Positions 8,242-17,103 of a stretch of 64,000 bases of DNA are shown here, in pieces. This DNA is from Actinopolymorpha sp. NPDC004070 (GTDB lineage Bacteria; Actinomycetota; Actinomycetes; Propionibacteriales; Actinopolymorphaceae). The notes under the pieces are model-generated. The model had not been told where the DNA came from and searched no databases. It saw only the letters and a list, made by a program, of their open reading frames with translations. A program made the position numbers and the translations under genes. The first letter of the stretch is position 1. The number at the start of each line of letters is the position of its first letter. The DNA is taken from positions 1 through 64,000 of the forward strand of contig NZ_JBEXMJ010000015.1 in assembly GCF_040610475.1 (NCBI RefSeq), read 5' to 3'.

Positions 8242-10689
8242 CCGGTAACGGTGGCCGGCGTGTGCGGTGAACCCGATCACGTGGTCGACGTCGTCGCGGC
8301 TGTGCGGCACCGACTCGCCGGTGGTGCGGTCAGTCAGTGAGTACGCCGATCCGACGAGGTTCGTGGACAGGCGCAGGTCACGGGTCTGTCCGGGCAGCAG
8401 GTCGATCCGGTCCGCCCGGCAGTCCACCCAGCCGGCGTCCACGGTGATGTCGCCACGGGCCCGCAGCCCGCACACCCGGCCCCTGGACCACGCCGCGGGC
8501 AGTGCCGGCAGCACGTGCACGAACGCCGTTCTGCCCTCCAGCCTGCTCTGCAACAGCATCTCGGCGATGCCGGCCGTGCCCCCGAGGTTGCCGTCGATCT
8601 GGAACGGCGGATGGGTGTCCCACAGGTTGGGCAAGGTGGAGTTGCGCAGGAGTTCGCGCAGCATCAGGTGCGCGTGGTCGCCGTCGAGCAGCCGCGCCCA
8701 GAAGTTCACCTTCCAGGCCTTGCTCCAGCCGGTGCCACCGTCGCCGCGGGCGCGTAGGGACGCCTGTGCCGCCTTGGCGAGCTCGGGTGTGATGAGTGGC
8801 GAGATCTGGCTTCCCGGATGCAGGGCGTAAAGGTGGGAGACGTGCCGGTGGTCGTCGGTGGCCACGTCGAGGTCACCCTTCCACTCCTGCAGATGTCCCC
8901 AGGAACCGATCCGCAGGCCGGGGTCCAGCCGAGCCAGGGTGTCAACCAGGCGTTGGCGGAGCTCACCATCGGCGTTCAGCATCTGTGCGGCCGCGAGCGT
9001 GTTGGACAGCAGGTCCCACACGATCTGCTGAGACATCGACGCGCCGGCGGTCACCGGCCCGTGCTCGGGTGAGTAGCTGGGGGAGACCACCAGCGTCCCG
9101 TCGGTGTCCTCGACCAGGAAGCCGAGCCAGAACCGCGCCGTCTCGGCCATCACCGGGTAGGCGCGTTCGCGCAGGAACTCCACGTCGCCGCCGAACTCGT
9201 AGTGCTCCCACAGATGGCGGCACAGCCACGCGCCGGCCTCGGGAAACCAGAACGCCGTCGGCCAGTCGTGCACGCCGGCGAAACCCCAGACGTTCGTCTG
9301 GTTCTGGACCACCCAGCCGCCGACGCCGCAGATCTGGCGGGCGGCCTCCCGGCCCGGCGGACGCAGGCCGTCGATGTAGTCGACCAGCGGGCCGACGGTC
9401 TCGGCGAGGTTGGTGACGTGGGCGGGCCAGTAGTTCATCTGCAGGTTGATGTTGACGTGGTAGTCGCTGTTCCACGGTGGTGTGGTGGAGGTGTTCCAGC
9501 CGCCCTGCAGGTTGGCCGGCAGCGAACCCGGACGGGACGAGGCGATCAGCAGGTATCTGCCGTACTGGAAGAACAACGTCTCCAGCTCGCGGGCGTCCGG
9601 ACCCGTGCCGTCGTAGCGGGCCAGGAGTTCGTCGGTGGGCATCGGCGAGCGCGCCGGCTGGCCGAGATCGAGGTGGACGCGGCCGAAGAGGTTCGCGTGG
9701 TCGGCGACGTGCGCGGCGCGCAGACTCGCGTACGGCTGCGCGGCGGCGGCGTTGACCCGGCGAGTGAGCCGGCGGTGCGGGTCGCGCCCGCGATAGTCGG
9801 GAAAGGTGGGGGAGTACGACGTGCCCGCACCGAGGATGACGGTGACCGCGTGCGCCTCCCGGACGAGCACCGAATCCTCGCAGTCGAAGAGCATTCCGTC
9901 CTCGGCGACGACGAGCACCTGCGCCTCGTAGCCGAGCTGGTTGTCGGGAAGCGCACCGCGGACGGTGATCCGGCCGTTGTGGACGCGGACGTGCGCGCCG
10001 GGATGAGGTGTCTCCAGGCACACTGTCAACGACAGGTTGCGCGGCTCGCTCGCGCGCAGCCTGGTGACGAGTACGTCCGCCGGATAGCTGGCGAAGTGCT
10101 CGCGGGTGAAGCGCACGCCGTCCAGGTGGTAGTCGACCCAGGCAACTCCCTCGGTCAGGCTGAGACCTCGCCGGTAGTCGAGGGGAGCCGCACCGGGATC
10201 GTGCAGGTCGAGAACGAGAGTGCCGAACGGCTGGAACGCACCGAACGCCGTGGCGGGCTGGCCGAGAGCGGCCGCCAGCCGAGCGGGCTCGACCGCGCCC
10301 GCGGCGACGATCTCGCGGCGTACCGCGGCCAGCGCGTCCGGACGGGGCTGCTCCCACAGGCCGTGACGGTAGGACCGGCCGTCCTCGACCGCACCGGGTC
10401 CGCCGGTCCACAACGACTTCTCGTTCAGGGCAAGGCGTTCGGTGGCGATCCCGCCGAACACCGAAGCGGCAAGACCGCCGTTGCCGATCGGCAGCGACTC
10501 GCGTTCCCAGTCGTCGGCCGGTGTTTCGTACCACAGCGTCGCCGCGTCGACGGCATCGGGAATCGAGGGGTCGGCAGCCGATCGTGAGGACGTGATGGCG
10601 AGCCTCCTGACGAGTGGTCGGGAACGGGCTCGAGCTAGTCCTTGATCGTACCTCCGTGATTTCGGCCGTGTCAGGAAAGAGAGGTGCAT
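8224..10689 (-). CDS. GH95-family alpha-L-fucosidase-type glycoside hydrolase
   Basis: A glycoside hydrolase family 95 enzyme, expected to remove alpha-L-fucose (or the related L-galactose) from glycans. Family hallmarks in order: LWYETPADDWERESLPIGNG and LALNEKSLWTGG at the N-terminal beta-domain; NLQGGWNTSTTPPWNSDYHV and NINLQMNYWPAHVTNL in the (alpha/alpha)6 barrel; GSWGHLQEWKGDLD with the acid Glu; and THPPFQIDGNLGG near the C terminus. No signal peptide is seen, so it acts inside the cell. The only ATG start (10689) adds 33 unlikely residues, and a good promoter lies downstream of it. AGGAGG at 10608-10603 instead points to an ATC codon at 10596, giving a 790-residue protein. The true start is therefore in doubt. 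Confidence 0.9.
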   Translation of the reverse strand: MHLSFLTRPKSRRYDQGLARARSRPLVRRLAITSSRSAADPSIPDAVDAATLWYETPADDWERESLPIGNGGLAASVFGGIATERLALNEKSLWTGGPGAVEDGRSYRHGLWEQPRPDALAAVRREIVAAGAVEPARLAAALGQPATAFGAFQPFGTLVLDLHDPGAAPLDYRRGLSLTEGVAWVDYHLDGVRFTREHFASYPADVLVTRLRASEPRNLSLTVCLETPHPGAHVRVHNGRITVRGALPDNQLGYEAQVLVVAEDGMLFDCEDSVLVREAHAVTVILGAGTSYSPTFPDYRGRDPHRRLTRRVNAAAAQPYASLRAAHVADHANLFGRVHLDLGQPARSPMPTDELLARYDGTGPDARELETLFFQYGRYLLIASSRPGSLPANLQGGWNTSTTPPWNSDYHVNINLQMNYWPAHVTNLAETVGPLVDYIDGLRPPGREAARQICGVGGWVVQNQTNVWGFAGVHDWPTAFWFPEAGAWLCRHLWEHYEFGGDVEFLRERAYPVMAETARFWLGFLVEDTDGTLVVSPSYSPEHGPVTAGASMSQQIVWDLLSNTLAAAQMLNADGELRQRLVDTLARLDPGLRIGSWGHLQEWKGDLDVATDDHRHVSHLYALHPGSQISPLITPELAKAAQASLRARGDGGTGWSKAWKVNFWARLLDGDHAHLMLRELLRNSTLPNLWDTHPPFQIDGNLGGTAGIAEMLLQSRLEGRTAFVHVLPALPAAWSRGRVCGLRARGDITVDAGWVDCRADRIDLLPGQTRDLRLSTNLVGSAYSLTDRTTGESVPHSRDDVDHVIGFTAHAGHRYRLRAGG
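10645..10674 (-). promoter_or_regulatory. Probable promoter of the GH95 gene, inside the long ORF
   Basis: On the minus strand CTGACA (10674-10669) and TACGAT (10650-10645) are separated by 18 bases, close to the actinobacterial housekeeping -35/-10 pattern. A transcript would begin near 10638, downstream of the only ATG at 10689 and about 42 bases upstream of the ATC codon preceded by AGGAGG. Confidence 0.55.
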
Positions 10690-10722
10690 CGTGATGAGCG
10701 AAGTAGGACAGGAGAAACGAAG

Positions 10723-10764
10723 CCGCCGGGCGGTGGAGTTCCGTGGGGAACCACCGCCCGGCGG
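10723..10764 (-). terminator. Strong hairpin terminator after the GH13 gene
   Basis: CCGCCGGGCGGTGG (10723-10736) and CCACCGCCCGGCGG (10751-10764) form a perfect 14-base-pair stem. It sits 68 bases past the alpha-glucosidase stop and upstream of the GH95 promoter, separating the two minus-strand units. Confidence 0.75.
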
Positions 10765-10831
10765 ACGTCGCGCAGGTGCTGTCAGGTCACGCCAGCTGTC
10801 GGATCACCTGAGCTTGGCAGATCGGGCGAGC

Positions 10832-12544
10832 TCAGGAGGACAGGCGCAGCCAGACCGAGGTGTCGGTGGGCAGCTTGCCGTCCGGCAGCGGTGCGCTGGC
10901 CAGCAGCACCTCGGCGTCGGAGGGCAACTCCACCGGCTCTTCGCCGAGGTTGACCACACACCGGAACGACGAGCCGCGGTCGAACGCCAGCACGTCGGCG
11001 TCGCTGTCGCGCCACGCCAGCTCGGCCTCGCGAGGACCAGTAGATCCACCAGACCCAGCCGACTCCGACAGCCCGGACAGCTCGGACAGTGAACGCCGTA
11101 CCGACAGCGCCTCGCGGTAGAGCGAGAGGACGGAGTCCGGGTCGCCGGTCTGCGCCTGCACGCTGAGCTGCTTCCACTCGGCAGGCTGCGGCAGCCACGG
11201 CTGCGCGTCGCCGAAGCCGAGCGCGGGCCCGTCACCGCTCCAGGGCAGCGGCACCCGGCAGCCGTCCCGGCCGCGATGCTTGTGCCCGGATCGCTCCCAG
11301 ATCGGGTCCTGCAGCACCTCGACCGGGAGGTCCTCCACCTCGGCCAGGCCGAGTTCCTCGCCCTGGTAGACGTACGCGCCGCCGGGCAGGCTGAGCATCA
11401 GCAGCGTGGCGGCCCGGGCCCGCGCGCGCCCCAGCTCCAGGTCGACCGGGACCGTGCCGGCCGGCTTGGCGATCTCGTCGGCGTCGCGGCCGTAGCGGGT
11501 GACGTGCCGGATGACGTCGTGGTTGGACAGCACCCAGGTGGGCGGTGCGCCGACCTCGTTGAGCGAGCTCAGCGTGTGGTCGATGGAGGCGCGCATCTGC
11601 GCGGCGTCCCAGCCGCGCTTGAGGAAGTCGAAGTTGAACGCGGTGTGCAGCTCGTCCGGACGCAGGTAGCGCGCCAGCCGGTTCGCGCGCGTACCCACCC
11701 AGGCTTCGGCGACGAACACCCGCGCACCTTCCGGGGTGCCGGCGTAGGACTCGGCCACGGCCCGCCAGGAGCGGTAGATGTCGTGCACGCCGTCGCGGTC
11801 CCAGTGCGGGTGGTCGGCGAGCTCGGGCTCGGCAAGGAGCTCCTCGTCGTCCCAGCCGATGTCGGGCAGAGCGGGGTGCTTGTCCATCCCGTGCGCGACG
11901 TCGATCCGGAAGCCGTCCACGCCACGGTCGAACCAGAACCGCAGGATGTCCTCGAACTCCCGGCGAACCTCCGGGTTGGACCAGTTCAGGTCGGGCTGCT
12001 CCGGCGCGAACAGGTGGAGGTACCACTCCTCGGGCACGCCCTCCTCGTCCAGCAGTCGGTTCCACGCCGGACCGCCGAAGACCGAACGCCAGTCGTTGGG
12101 CGGGAACGCGCCGTCGGGTCCGTGACCGGGGCGGAACCAGTACCGCGCCCGCTCCGGCGATCCGGGGTCGGCGGCCAGCGCCTCCTTGAACCACGCGTGC
12201 TGGTCGGAGGTGTGGTTGGGCACGATGTCCAGAATCACCCGCAGGCCGAGCTCGTGCGCCTCGGCGATCATCGCCTCGCCCTCGGCGAGGGTGCCGAACT
12301 CCGGCGCGATCGCCCGGAAGTCGGCCACGTCGTACCCGCCGTCGGCCATCGGGGAGACGTACCACGGGGTGATCCAGATCGCGTCCACCCCCAGCTCGGC
12401 GAGGTAGGGCAGCCGGGACCGGATGCCGGCGATGTCGCCGATGCCGTCGCCGTTACCGTCGGCGAAGCTGCGGATGTAGATCTGGTAGATGACGGCGGTG
12501 CGCCACCAGTGGGGCGAGGAGTTGCCCGGCGAGGAGTTGCTCAT
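10832..12544 (-). CDS. aglA: GH13 alpha-glucosidase (AglA-like)
   Basis: A 570-residue cytoplasmic alpha-amylase-superfamily enzyme, probably hydrolysing alpha-glucosidic linkages in maltose- or sucrose-like oligosaccharides. The TIM barrel starts at once (WWRTAVIYQIYIRSFADGNG), DIVPNHTSDQHAWF is conserved region I, GFRIDVAH carries the nucleophile Asp (about 215), FVAEAW the acid Glu (about 278), and LSNHDVIRHV the transition-state Asp (about 342). DLNWSNPEVRREF marks the oligo-1,6-glucosidase/alpha-glucosidase subfamilies. The C-terminal domain is short. It starts 60 bases after glbO, in the same direction, an arrangement also found in M. tuberculosis (glbO-aglA). A strong terminator follows. 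Confidence 0.92.
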   Translation of the reverse strand: MSNSSPGNSSPHWWRTAVIYQIYIRSFADGNGDGIGDIAGIRSRLPYLAELGVDAIWITPWYVSPMADGGYDVADFRAIAPEFGTLAEGEAMIAEAHELGLRVILDIVPNHTSDQHAWFKEALAADPGSPERARYWFRPGHGPDGAFPPNDWRSVFGGPAWNRLLDEEGVPEEWYLHLFAPEQPDLNWSNPEVRREFEDILRFWFDRGVDGFRIDVAHGMDKHPALPDIGWDDEELLAEPELADHPHWDRDGVHDIYRSWRAVAESYAGTPEGARVFVAEAWVGTRANRLARYLRPDELHTAFNFDFLKRGWDAAQMRASIDHTLSSLNEVGAPPTWVLSNHDVIRHVTRYGRDADEIAKPAGTVPVDLELGRARARAATLLMLSLPGGAYVYQGEELGLAEVEDLPVEVLQDPIWERSGHKHRGRDGCRVPLPWSGDGPALGFGDAQPWLPQPAEWKQLSVQAQTGDPDSVLSLYREALSVRRSLSELSGLSESAGSGGSTGPREAELAWRDSDADVLAFDRGSSFRCVVNLGEEPVELPSDAEVLLASAPLPDGKLPTDTSVWLRLSS

Positions 12545-12604
12545 GGAGGGAGAGCTTCCCGGTCGTGGAGGGCTTTCGGCAAGTCCGGGTGGCGACGGCC
12601 CTGG

Positions 12605-13003
12605 CTAGAGCAGGTTGGGCCGCTGCCCCTCGACGGTGTTGACCATCGAGTTGGCCGCCATCACGAGGTACGTCCACAGCTGGTGCTCGTGCTCGGGGTC
12701 CAGGCCCAGCTCGTCCAGGGCCGTCCGCATGTGCCGCAACCACCGGTCGCGGGCGTCCTCGGTCACCGCGAACGGTACGTGCCGCATCCGCAGCCGTGGG
12801 TGACCGCGCTGCTCGGAGTAGGTGCGGGGGCCGCCCCAGTACTGCTCGAGGAACATCCGCAGCCGCACCTCGGCGGCGGCGAGATCCTCCTCGGGGTAGA
12901 GCGCCCGCAGCTCCGGGTCGCTCGCCACCCCGGCGTAGAACCGGGCCACCAGCCGCTCGAAGGTCGGGTGGCCGCCCACGGCGTCGTAGAAGGTCTCACT
13001 CAT
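12605..13003 (-). CDS. glbO: Group II truncated haemoglobin
   Basis: A 132-residue truncated globin of the GlbO/TrHbO group, a haem protein that handles O2, NO or peroxide near the membrane. [20 protein letters not shown] is the N-terminal helix region, [43 protein letters not shown] in pieces covers the E and F helices with the proximal His (in RMRHVPF), Trp-Gly-Gly-Pro is diagnostic of group II, and the usual Trp of helix G is in LWTYL. The ATG at 13003 overlaps the end of the upstream ATPase gene by eight bases (ATGAGTGA), indicating translational coupling. A TTG start 18 bases upstream is possible but less likely. Confidence 0.92.
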   Translation of the reverse strand: MSETFYDAVGGHPTFERLVARFYAGVASDPELRALYPEEDLAAAEVRLRMFLEQYWGGPRTYSEQRGHPRLRMRHVPFAVTEDARDRWLRHMRTALDELGLDPEHEHQLWTYLVMAANSMVNTVEGQRPNLL

Positions 13004-14045
13004 CGCGTTCCATTGTGACAACAGGTGGCGGCGCGGCGGCCGCCAGGTGGCAGGCGACGTGATGAGCGTCCCGCTCGGCGCCCAGGATCGGCAGGGGAGT
13101 ACGCAGGCACGACGGCGCCACCCCGGCGGCCTCGGACGCGCCGGAGGCCAGGGCGGGGCACCGCGGGTGGAACCGGCAGCCCACCGGGATCGAGGTGGCG
13201 TCCGGGGGCTCGCCGGACAGCACGATCGGCCCCGGCACCGGCGAGTCGGGCAGCACCGACACCAGCGCCCGGGTGTAGGGGTGGCGCGGGGCGGACAGGA
13301 CCTCCTCGGTGGGCCCGGACTCCACGATCCGGCCGAGGTACATCACCGCCAGCCGGTCGGCGATGCTCCACGCCAGCCCCAGGTCATGGGTGACCACCAG
13401 CGCCGCCAGCCCGAACTCCTCCCGCAGCCGCAGCAGCAGCGCCAGGATCTCCCCCCGCACCGAGGCGTCCAGGGAGGCCACCGGCTCGTCGGCGATGATC
13501 ACCTTCGGCTCGAGGACGAGCGCGCCGGCGATCACCACCCGCTGCCGCTGCCCGCCGGACAGCTCGTGGGGGTAGGCGAGGAAGAAGCGCTCGGCCGGGC
13601 GCAGCCCACACCGGGACAGCGCCTGCGCGACCCGGTCGCGTTCGTTGTCGGTGATCCCGTGGATGCGCAGGCCCTCCGCGACCGCCTCGTAGACGGTGTG
13701 CCGGGGGTTCAGCGCGCCGGTCGGGTCCTGCAGGACGAGCTGGACCGCTCGCCGGTACGTCTTGAGTCCGGCGCCGGAGGTGGCCATCGGCGCACCGGCG
13801 TAGCTGAGAGTGCCGGCGCTGGACTTCACCAGCCCGAGCATGGCCCGCGCCAACGTCGTCTTGCCGCAGCCGGACTCACCGGCCAGGGCGAGGATCTCCC
13901 CGGGCGCGAGGTCGAGGTCGACCCCGTCCACGGCCCGGGCCCGGCGGCCGCCGCGTACGCCGAAGTCGACGCACAGGCCGCGGGCGGACAGGATCGGCCC
14001 GGCCGGTCGCGCGATCGGGCGCGTGGCCGGCTGCTGGTCGGTCAT
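12996..14045 (-). CDS. Peptide/nickel-type ABC transporter ATP-binding protein (DppF/OppF-like)
   Basis: A 349-residue ATPase, the second of two in this importer. It has Walker [10 protein letters not shown], signature [13 protein letters not shown], Walker [13 protein letters not shown] and the H-loop [16 protein letters not shown]-terminal OppD/F-type extension includes [12 protein letters not shown], a cysteine segment seen in oligopeptide-transporter ATPases. The start is ATG 14045 after GAGGAG; it overlaps the upstream ATPase stop by four bases (ATGA). The stop overlaps the glbO start. It energises uptake by the permease pair encoded upstream. Confidence 0.92.
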   Translation of the reverse strand: MTDQQPATRPIARPAGPILSARGLCVDFGVRGGRRARAVDGVDLDLAPGEILALAGESGCGKTTLARAMLGLVKSSAGTLSYAGAPMATSGAGLKTYRRAVQLVLQDPTGALNPRHTVYEAVAEGLRIHGITDNERDRVAQALSRCGLRPAERFFLAYPHELSGGQRQRVVIAGALVLEPKVIIADEPVASLDASVRGEILALLLRLREEFGLAALVVTHDLGLAWSIADRLAVMYLGRIVESGPTEEVLSAPRHPYTRALVSVLPDSPVPGPIVLSGEPPDATSIPVGCRFHPRCPALASGASEAAGVAPSCLRTPLPILGAERDAHHVACHLAAAAPPPVVTMERDE

Positions 14046-15061
14046 CGCGTACTCCTCGAACGGTCGTCCGTCTCGTCGGCCCCGCCTGTGAGGGACCCCG
14101 GACACCCCTCGACGCGTACGCAGGCCGCCGCCCGCTCCGGCCCGGCCGGCCACAGCTCCACCGGCGTCGACGAGCACTCGGGGAGTACGACCGGGCAGCG
14201 CGGGTGGAACGGACAGCCGCTCGGGATGTCGGTCGGGTCCGGCGGATCGCCGCCCAGCCCGCGGGGGCGTCCACGCGAGGCGAGGTCGCCGACGGTGGGG
14301 AACGCCGAGGACAGCGCGCCGGCGTAGGGGTGCCGCGGGTCGGCGAAGACACTCCCGGCCGGGCCGAGCTCGACGATCTTTCCGGCGTACATCACCGCGA
14401 GCCGCCGGCAGTGCGCCGACAGCACCGACAGGTCGTGGCTGATCATCAGCAGGGCGATGTCGCGTTCGGCGACCAGCCGGCCGAGCAGCTCCAGCACCTG
14501 CGCCTGGATCATCACGTCCAGCGCCGTGGTCGCCTCGTCGGCGATGACCAGCCGGGGCGAGCAGGCCAGCGCCATGGCGATCATCACCCGCTGCCGCTGC
14601 CCGCCGGACAGCTCGTGCGGATAGCTGCGGGCCCGCCACGCCGGCAGCCCCACCTGGGTGAGCAGCTCCTCCGCGCGGCGCAGTGCCGCGGCCTCGCCGA
14701 CGCGTTCGTGCACCAGGATGGGTTCGGCGACCTGCCGGCCGATCCGGTGGACGGGGTTCAGTGCGTGCATGGCGCCCTGGAAGACGATGGACGCCCCGGC
14801 CCAGCGGACCGCGCGCAGCTTCCCCCAGGACATGGCGAGTACGTCCTCGCCGTCGACCAGGACCTGTCCCTCGACCGTCGTACCGGCCGGCAGCAACCGC
14901 AGCATGGCCAGGGCGAGGCTGGACTTGCCACATCCGGACTCACCCGCGATGCCCAGCGTCTCACCCGGTGCCAAGGCGAGGTTGACACCACGGACGGCAG
15001 GGATGTCGCCGCGCGAACCGTGGTAGGTGACCGCCAGGTCGCGGATCTCCAGCAGCGACAT
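14042..15061 (-). CDS. Peptide/nickel-type ABC transporter ATP-binding protein (DppD/OppD-like)
   Basis: A 339-residue ATPase with Walker [10 protein letters not shown], signature [13 protein letters not shown], Walker B LVIADEATTALD and H-loop LMISHDLSVLSAH. The Walker B tail reads DEATTALD, where most paralogues have DEPTTALD. The C-terminal oligopeptide-type extension contains PSGCPFHPRCPV. The ATG at 15061 directly abuts the stop of the permease gene (TAG|ATG), and the gene ends in an ATGA overlap with the next ATPase. It works with the other four gene products of this operon. Confidence 0.92.
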   Translation of the reverse strand: MSLLEIRDLAVTYHGSRGDIPAVRGVNLALAPGETLGIAGESGCGKSSLALAMLRLLPAGTTVEGQVLVDGEDVLAMSWGKLRAVRWAGASIVFQGAMHALNPVHRIGRQVAEPILVHERVGEAAALRRAEELLTQVGLPAWRARSYPHELSGGQRQRVMIAMALACSPRLVIADEATTALDVMIQAQVLELLGRLVAERDIALLMISHDLSVLSAHCRRLAVMYAGKIVELGPAGSVFADPRHPYAGALSSAFPTVGDLASRGRPRGLGGDPPDPTDIPSGCPFHPRCPVVLPECSSTPVELWPAGPERAAACVRVEGCPGSLTGGADETDDRSRSTR

Positions 15062-16015
15062 CTACCGCCCCCGCAGTCTCGGGTTGAACACCGCTTCCAG
15101 CGCGCGCCCGCACAACGTGAAGCAGAGAACGACGACCAGGATGGCCAGGCCCGGGGTGAGGAGGTACCACCAAGCGCCGAACGTCACCGCGCCGGAGGAG
15201 TTGGCCCGGCTCAGCATGCTGCCCCAGGAGACCCGGGCGGGGTCGCCGAGCCCGAGGAAGGACAGCGTGGCCTCGGCCAGCACGGCGCTGGCGACCTCCA
15301 GGGTGGTGCTGGCCAGCACCAGCGGCATGACGTTCGGGAGCACGTGCCGGGTCATCTGGTGCCAGTGGCCGGCGCCGAGCGCACGGGCGCGTTCGAGGTA
15401 CGGACGCGCCTCGACCGCCAGGGTCTGCGCCCGGATCAGCCGGGCGGTGCCCGGCCAGGACGTCACCCCGATCGCCACCACGATGGTGGTCAGGCTCGGC
15501 CCGAGCACGGCGGCCAGCGCGATCGCCAGCACCAGGCGCGGCAGCACGATGAACCAGTCGGTCACCCGCATCAGCAGGCCGGTGAACCAGCCGCCGAAGT
15601 GGCCGGCGGCGATGCCGACCAGGGTGCCGATCCCCATCGCCAGCAGGGTGGCCGTCACCCCGACGAGCAGGGAGATCCGCGCGCCCCACAGAGTGAGCAG
15701 CAGCACCGAGCGACCGGTCTCGTCGGTGCCGAGCGGGAACGCCGCGCTCGGCGGCTGCAGCCGGTCGCCGGTGGCCTGGGTCACGTCCAGCCCGGCGCTG
15801 TCGGTGATCAGGGGAGCGGCCAGGGCGAGCACGACGATGACCGCCATCCCGACCAGGCCGGCCATGCCGGCTGGCTGGCGGCGGTAACCGGCCCAGAACC
15901 GGAGCAGGGCGGCCTTGCGGCGTTCGCGTACGACCGATCGCACCGAGCGCAGCGCCCCGGCCTCGGCAGGCGCGGGTGTCCCGGCGGGTGTCCCGGTGTC
16001 GGGAGGTGTGGTCAT
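15062..16015 (-). CDS. ABC transporter permease (DppC/OppC-like)
   Basis: A 317-residue inner-membrane permease with about six transmembrane helices and a DppC-type N-terminal helix (GMAGLVGMAVIVVLALAAPL). HPLGTDETGRS-like sequence appears as FPLGTDETGRSVL. The coupling loop is ERARALGAGHWHQMTRHVLPN, the EAA motif. LAEATLSFLGLGDPARVSWG is characteristic of the DppC subfamily. The ATG at 16015 overlaps the upstream permease stop (ATGA). Confidence 0.9.
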   Translation of the reverse strand: MTTPPDTGTPAGTPAPAEAGALRSVRSVVRERRKAALLRFWAGYRRQPAGMAGLVGMAVIVVLALAAPLITDSAGLDVTQATGDRLQPPSAAFPLGTDETGRSVLLLTLWGARISLLVGVTATLLAMGIGTLVGIAAGHFGGWFTGLLMRVTDWFIVLPRLVLAIALAAVLGPSLTTIVVAIGVTSWPGTARLIRAQTLAVEARPYLERARALGAGHWHQMTRHVLPNVMPLVLASTTLEVASAVLAEATLSFLGLGDPARVSWGSMLSRANSSGAVTFGAWWYLLTPGLAILVVVLCFTLCGRALEAVFNPRLRGR

Positions 16016-17094
16016 GAGTGGCGCACCCTCGGGTCGAGGAACCGGTACACGACGTCGGCCGCAGTGTTGGCCAGGATCACCGCCGTGGAGAAGAACAGGA
16101 ACGTCCCCTGCAGCAGCGGCAGGTCGGGGATGCGCAGTGCCTGGTAGGCGAGCAGCCCGAGCCCGGGCCAGCTGAACACCGTCTCGGTGAGGATCGCGCC
16201 GCCCACCACACCACCGAGTTGCAGGAAGACGAGGGTGACCGTGGGCAGCAGCGCGTTGGGTACGGCATGCCGGCGGCGTACGTCGTCGTCCCGCAGCCCC
16301 TTGGCGCGGGCGGTGACCAGATAGTCCGCGTCCTTCTCGTCCAGGATCGACGACCGCATCACCAGGACGTACTGCGCATAGATCACCGCGGTCATGGTGA
16401 GCACCGGCAGCACCAGGTGGTGCAGCGTGTCCAGCGCCTGCGGCCAGAAGCCGTCCGGGGTGTACGGGGAGACCATGCCGTTGACGGGGAACAGCCCGAG
16501 GTACCGGCCGAACGCCATGATGACGATCATCCCGAACCAGAACGTCGGCGCCGACCACAGCGTGAGCGACACACCCACCTGCACCTTGTCGAACCTGCTG
16601 CCCTGGCGCCAGCCGGCCCGGGTGCCGATCCACAGCCCGAGCGACACCGCCAGCACCAGAGCGGTGCCGGTGAGCAGCACCGTCGCGCCGAGCCGGGCGC
16701 CGATCAGCGAGGTGACCGGCTGTTGGTACTGGTAGGACTGGCCGAGGTCCCCGGTGAGCACGCCCTGCAGGTAGTGCACGAACTGCAGCGACAGCGGCTG
16801 GTCCAGGCCGAGCCGGTGCCGCAGGGCGGCGCGTTCGGCGGGCGTGGTCGGCACGTCCCGGGTCAGCGCGTCGACGGGATCGCCGCCGAGGACGCGGAAC
16901 AGGAAGAACGCCGAGAACACCACCATCAGCAGCGACACCGCGGCGCCGCCCAGCTTGGCCAGGGCGTACTTCGCGAAGCCGCGGCCGGCAGCGGCCGAGC
17001 CACTGTGCCCGCCGCCGCTCGAAACGCTCGAACCGTCCGAACTCTTCGACGCGGCGCCCGGCGACTCCGCCACCAGCGAGGGATCCATGCTCAT
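16012..17094 (-). CDS. ABC transporter permease (DppB/OppB-like)
   Basis: A 360-residue permease. A Ser/Gly-rich N-terminal segment of about 40 residues precedes the first helix, unlike the usual short N terminus. Then FFLFRVLGGDPVDAL and the DppB-type LGLDQPLSLQFVHYLQGVLT, GDLGQSYQYQQPV and ARAKGLRDDDVRRRHAVPNA (EAA loop) follow. VETVFSWPGLGLLAYQAL-like sequence (TETVFSWPGLG) is conserved in the family. It starts nine bases after the stop of the binding-protein gene, within one transcription unit. Confidence 0.9.
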   Translation of the reverse strand: MSMDPSLVAESPGAASKSSDGSSVSSGGGHSGSAAAGRGFAKYALAKLGGAAVSLLMVVFSAFFLFRVLGGDPVDALTRDVPTTPAERAALRHRLGLDQPLSLQFVHYLQGVLTGDLGQSYQYQQPVTSLIGARLGATVLLTGTALVLAVSLGLWIGTRAGWRQGSRFDKVQVGVSLTLWSAPTFWFGMIVIMAFGRYLGLFPVNGMVSPYTPDGFWPQALDTLHHLVLPVLTMTAVIYAQYVLVMRSSILDEKDADYLVTARAKGLRDDDVRRRHAVPNALLPTVTLVFLQLGGVVGGAILTETVFSWPGLGLLAYQALRIPDLPLLQGTFLFFSTAVILANTAADVVYRFLDPRVRHS

Positions 17095-17103
17095 CCGTGC
17101 GGG

